The position numbers and the translations under genes are program-made. Below, in pieces: positions 62,186 through 64,000 of a stretch of 64,000 bases of DNA (position 1 is the first letter of the stretch; each line of letters begins with the position of its first letter). The DNA is from DTU013 sp964490975 (GTDB taxonomy: Bacteria > Bacillota > Clostridia > Acetivibrionales > DTU013). Where the stretch lies: NCBI GenBank assembly GCA_964490975.1, contig CAZBEQ010000015.1, positions 1 to 64,000 on the forward strand, in the 5' to 3' direction. The notes below the pieces were generated by a model that worked only from the letters and a program-made list of their open reading frames with translations, was not told the DNA's origin and did not search any database.

Positions 62186-64000
62186 TTAAAAATCCTCATC
62201 GTCCAGGTTATCAGCAAACTCATCCTCTTCGGAGAATAAGTCATCTGACAGCGTATCATCAAGATTATCCGTAGTATTTGTGATGTCGCCTATGTCAAAA
62301 TCATCTATGCTGATATCGTCTTCGATAAGGTCATCTCCGATATCCTCATAATCTGTGATAGGAGTTTCATCCTCACGTCCTTCAATGTTGACATTGAGTT
62401 CTTCCATATCATCATCGGCAGATTCCTTGATCGCGATTTCCTCTCGTTCTTCGGAATATACCTTGACATCAAGAGCCAGGCTCTGCAGTTCCTTTATCAA
62501 TACCTTAAAGGATTCAGGTATTCCCGGCTCAGGTACATTCTCACCCTTTACGATGGACTCGTAAGTCTTGACTCTTCCTACAACGTCATCGGATTTGACC
62601 GTGAGGATCTCCTGCAATGTATATGCAGCGCCGTATGCCTCCAGAGCCCAAACTTCCATTTCTCCGAATCTCTGTCCGCCGAACTGCGCCTTGCCTCCGA
62701 GAGGCTGCTGTGTAACAAGTGAGTACGGTCCCGTAGAACGGGCATGTATCTTGTCATCTACCAGATGCGCCAGCTTGAGCATATACATGTAGCCGACCGT
62801 TACACGGTTTTCAAATGGTTTTCCGGTCCTGCCGTCGTATAGGATGGTCTTTCCATCCTCAGCAAGTCCTGCTCTTTTCAGCGTATCTACGATATCCTGC
62901 TCTGTTGCACCGTCAAATACCGGTGTAGCTATTTTCCAGCCCAGCGCTTTTGCCGCATAGCCAAGATGTACTTCAAGCACCTGTCCGATATTCATACGTG
63001 ACGGAACGCCCAGAGGATTGAGCACTATTTCAAGAGGAGTGCCGTCAGGAAGGAATGGCATATCCTCTTCAGGGAGAATCCTTGAGATAACACCCTTGTT
63101 TCCATGTCTTCCTGCCATTTTATCTCCAACTGATATCTTTCTCTTCTGAGCGATATAGCACCTTACAAGCTGGTTGACTCCGGGCGGCAACTCGTCGCCA
63201 TTCTCTCTTGTAAATACCTTTACGTCGACGATAATACCTGATTCACCGTGTGGTACTCTCAGTGAAGTATCTCTTACTTCTCTTGCCTTTTCCCCGAATA
63301 TCGCCCTGAGCAGCCTTTCCTCGGCTGTAAGCTCGGTCTCTCCCTTTGGTGTGACCTTACCAACCAATATATCGCCTGCTCTGACCTCTGCGCCTATCCT
63401 TATGATACCTCTGTCATCGAGATCCTTGAGTGATTCTTCACTTACATTAGGAATGTCGCGTGTGATTTCTTCAGGTCCGAGCTTTGTATCCCTTGACTCT
63501 GCTTCGTATTCCTCTATGTGGATGGATGTAAATACATCTTCTTTAACAAGCTTTTCACTTATAAGGATAGCATCCTCGTAGTTGTAGCCCTCCCAGGTCA
63601 TGAAGCCTATGAGGATATTCTTGCCAAGCGCTATCTCTCCGACATCAGTTGAAGGACCATCAGCAATTACATCACCCTTTTCAACCACTTCGCCCTTTCT
63701 TACTATAGGTCTCTGGTTTATACACGTGCCCTGATTTGATCTGATATATTTCAGCAGCTTGAATGAATCCTTTTTCCCGCTCTTTGTGCGGATCGTTATC
63801 TCTCTGGCCGAAACCTTTTCGACAACACCGTCATTTTTTGCAAGTATAACCGTGCCTGAATCCTTGGCTGCCTTATACTCAATACCGGTCCCTACGACAG
63901 GCGACTGGGGCTTGATCAGCGGAACAGCCTGGCGCTGCATGTTTGAACCCATCAATGCACGGTTCGCGTCATCATTCTCAAGGAACGGTATCATAGCTGT
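62186..64000 (-). CDS. rpoB: RNA polymerase beta subunit, C-terminal half (5' end outside window)
   Basis: About 604 residues are visible; the frame stays open to the right edge, so the first ATG seen (63994) is internal. Conserved segments: FLENDDANRALMGSNMQRQA, GYNYEDAILISEKL, KMAGRHGNKGV, PLGVPSRMNIGQVLE, KAQFGGQRFGEMEVWALEAYG. After the usual end (ALDVKV) there is a strongly acidic tail of about 85 residues (EEDEFADNLDDEDF at the very end), long even for clostridia. rpoC follows after 17 bp. Confidence 0.98.
   Translation of the reverse strand, partial: TAMIPFLENDDANRALMGSNMQRQAVPLIKPQSPVVGTGIEYKAAKDSGTVILAKNDGVVEKVSAREITIRTKSGKKDSFKLLKYIRSNQGTCINQRPIVRKGEVVEKGDVIADGPSTDVGEIALGKNILIGFMTWEGYNYEDAILISEKLVKEDVFTSIHIEEYEAESRDTKLGPEEITRDIPNVSEESLKDLDDRGIIRIGAEVRAGDILVGKVTPKGETELTAEERLLRAIFGEKAREVRDTSLRVPHGESGIIVDVKVFTRENGDELPPGVNQLVRCYIAQKRKISVGDKMAGRHGNKGVISRILPEEDMPFLPDGTPLEIVLNPLGVPSRMNIGQVLEVHLGYAAKALGWKIATPVFDGATEQDIVDTLKRAGLAEDGKTILYDGRTGKPFENRVTVGYMYMLKLAHLVDDKIHARSTGPYSLVTQQPLGGKAQFGGQRFGEMEVWALEAYGAAYTLQEILTVKSDDVVGRVKTYESIVKGENVPEPGIPESFKVLIKELQSLALDVKVYSEEREEIAIKESADDDMEELNVNIEGREDETPITDYEDIGDDLIEDDISIDDFDIGDITNTTDNLDDTLSDDLFSEEDEFADNLDDEDF

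Overview
The window looks like a chromosomal segment of an anaerobic, Gram-positive, plant-fibre-using member of the Firmicutes, most likely class Clostridia. The support is the Firmicutes-type order rpoB-rpoC-L7Ae-rpsL-rpsG-fusA-tuf, a MecA adaptor, a very large protein with S-layer homology repeats, a flavodiiron protein (FprA), many AT-rich intergenic regions with AGGAGG-type ribosome sites, and a glucuronoxylan (GH67) locus. Species cannot be named from sequence alone. No tRNA, rRNA, CRISPR array, intact transposase or prophage gene was seen.

Layout. 1-6.7 kb: a TrmA/RumA-type RNA methyltransferase, a methyl-accepting chemotaxis protein, an M23 peptidase plus bactofilin pair, a 52-residue membrane protein and an XRE regulator. 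7-9.6 kb: a class A penicillin-binding protein. 10-23 kb: proB and proA, here divergent and separated by a block of about 10.5 kb for uptake and cleavage of aldouronates (methylglucuronic acid-substituted xylo-oligosaccharides): AraC-type membrane sensor, Big2-fused solute-binding protein, lipoprotein, two LplB/LplC-type permeases, a URO-D superfamily protein, a second AraC regulator and GH67 alpha-glucuronidase. REP-like repeats lie at both ends of this block. 24-28.5 kb: potABCD with an XRE-cupin regulator. 28.5-32 kb: acyltransferase with zinc ribbon, GltS-type symporter, MecA. 32.5-44.4 kb, all on the minus strand: VanW-like protein, PRC-barrel protein, membrane-TPR protein, MASE3-PP2C phosphatase, Lon, and a DUF4129/DUF58/MoxR set with a small membrane protein. 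44.5-50.7 kb: a 2061-residue SLH surface protein. 50.9-53 kb: MerR/GyrI-type regulator and FprA. 53.6-64 kb: the str/rpo operon, with rpoB running off the right edge.

The most interesting layer is between the genes. Three families of short palindromic REP-like elements sit at gene 3' ends: GGGGACGGGGG-type at 1.7 and 21.5 kb, AAGGGGACATTC-type at 10.9 and 40.5 kb, and GTGCCAGGCAC-type at 44.4 kb. One supplies the last codons and the stop of the chemotaxis gene; two others form near-perfect hairpins of about 80 nt. In addition, a decayed dispersed repeat of about 275 bp occurs three times (9.65 kb, 32.0 kb, 53.2 kb). The best candidate for undescribed biology is the aldouronate block with its URO-D protein, which could act on the 4-O-methyl group of the released sugar; this is a hypothesis from context only.
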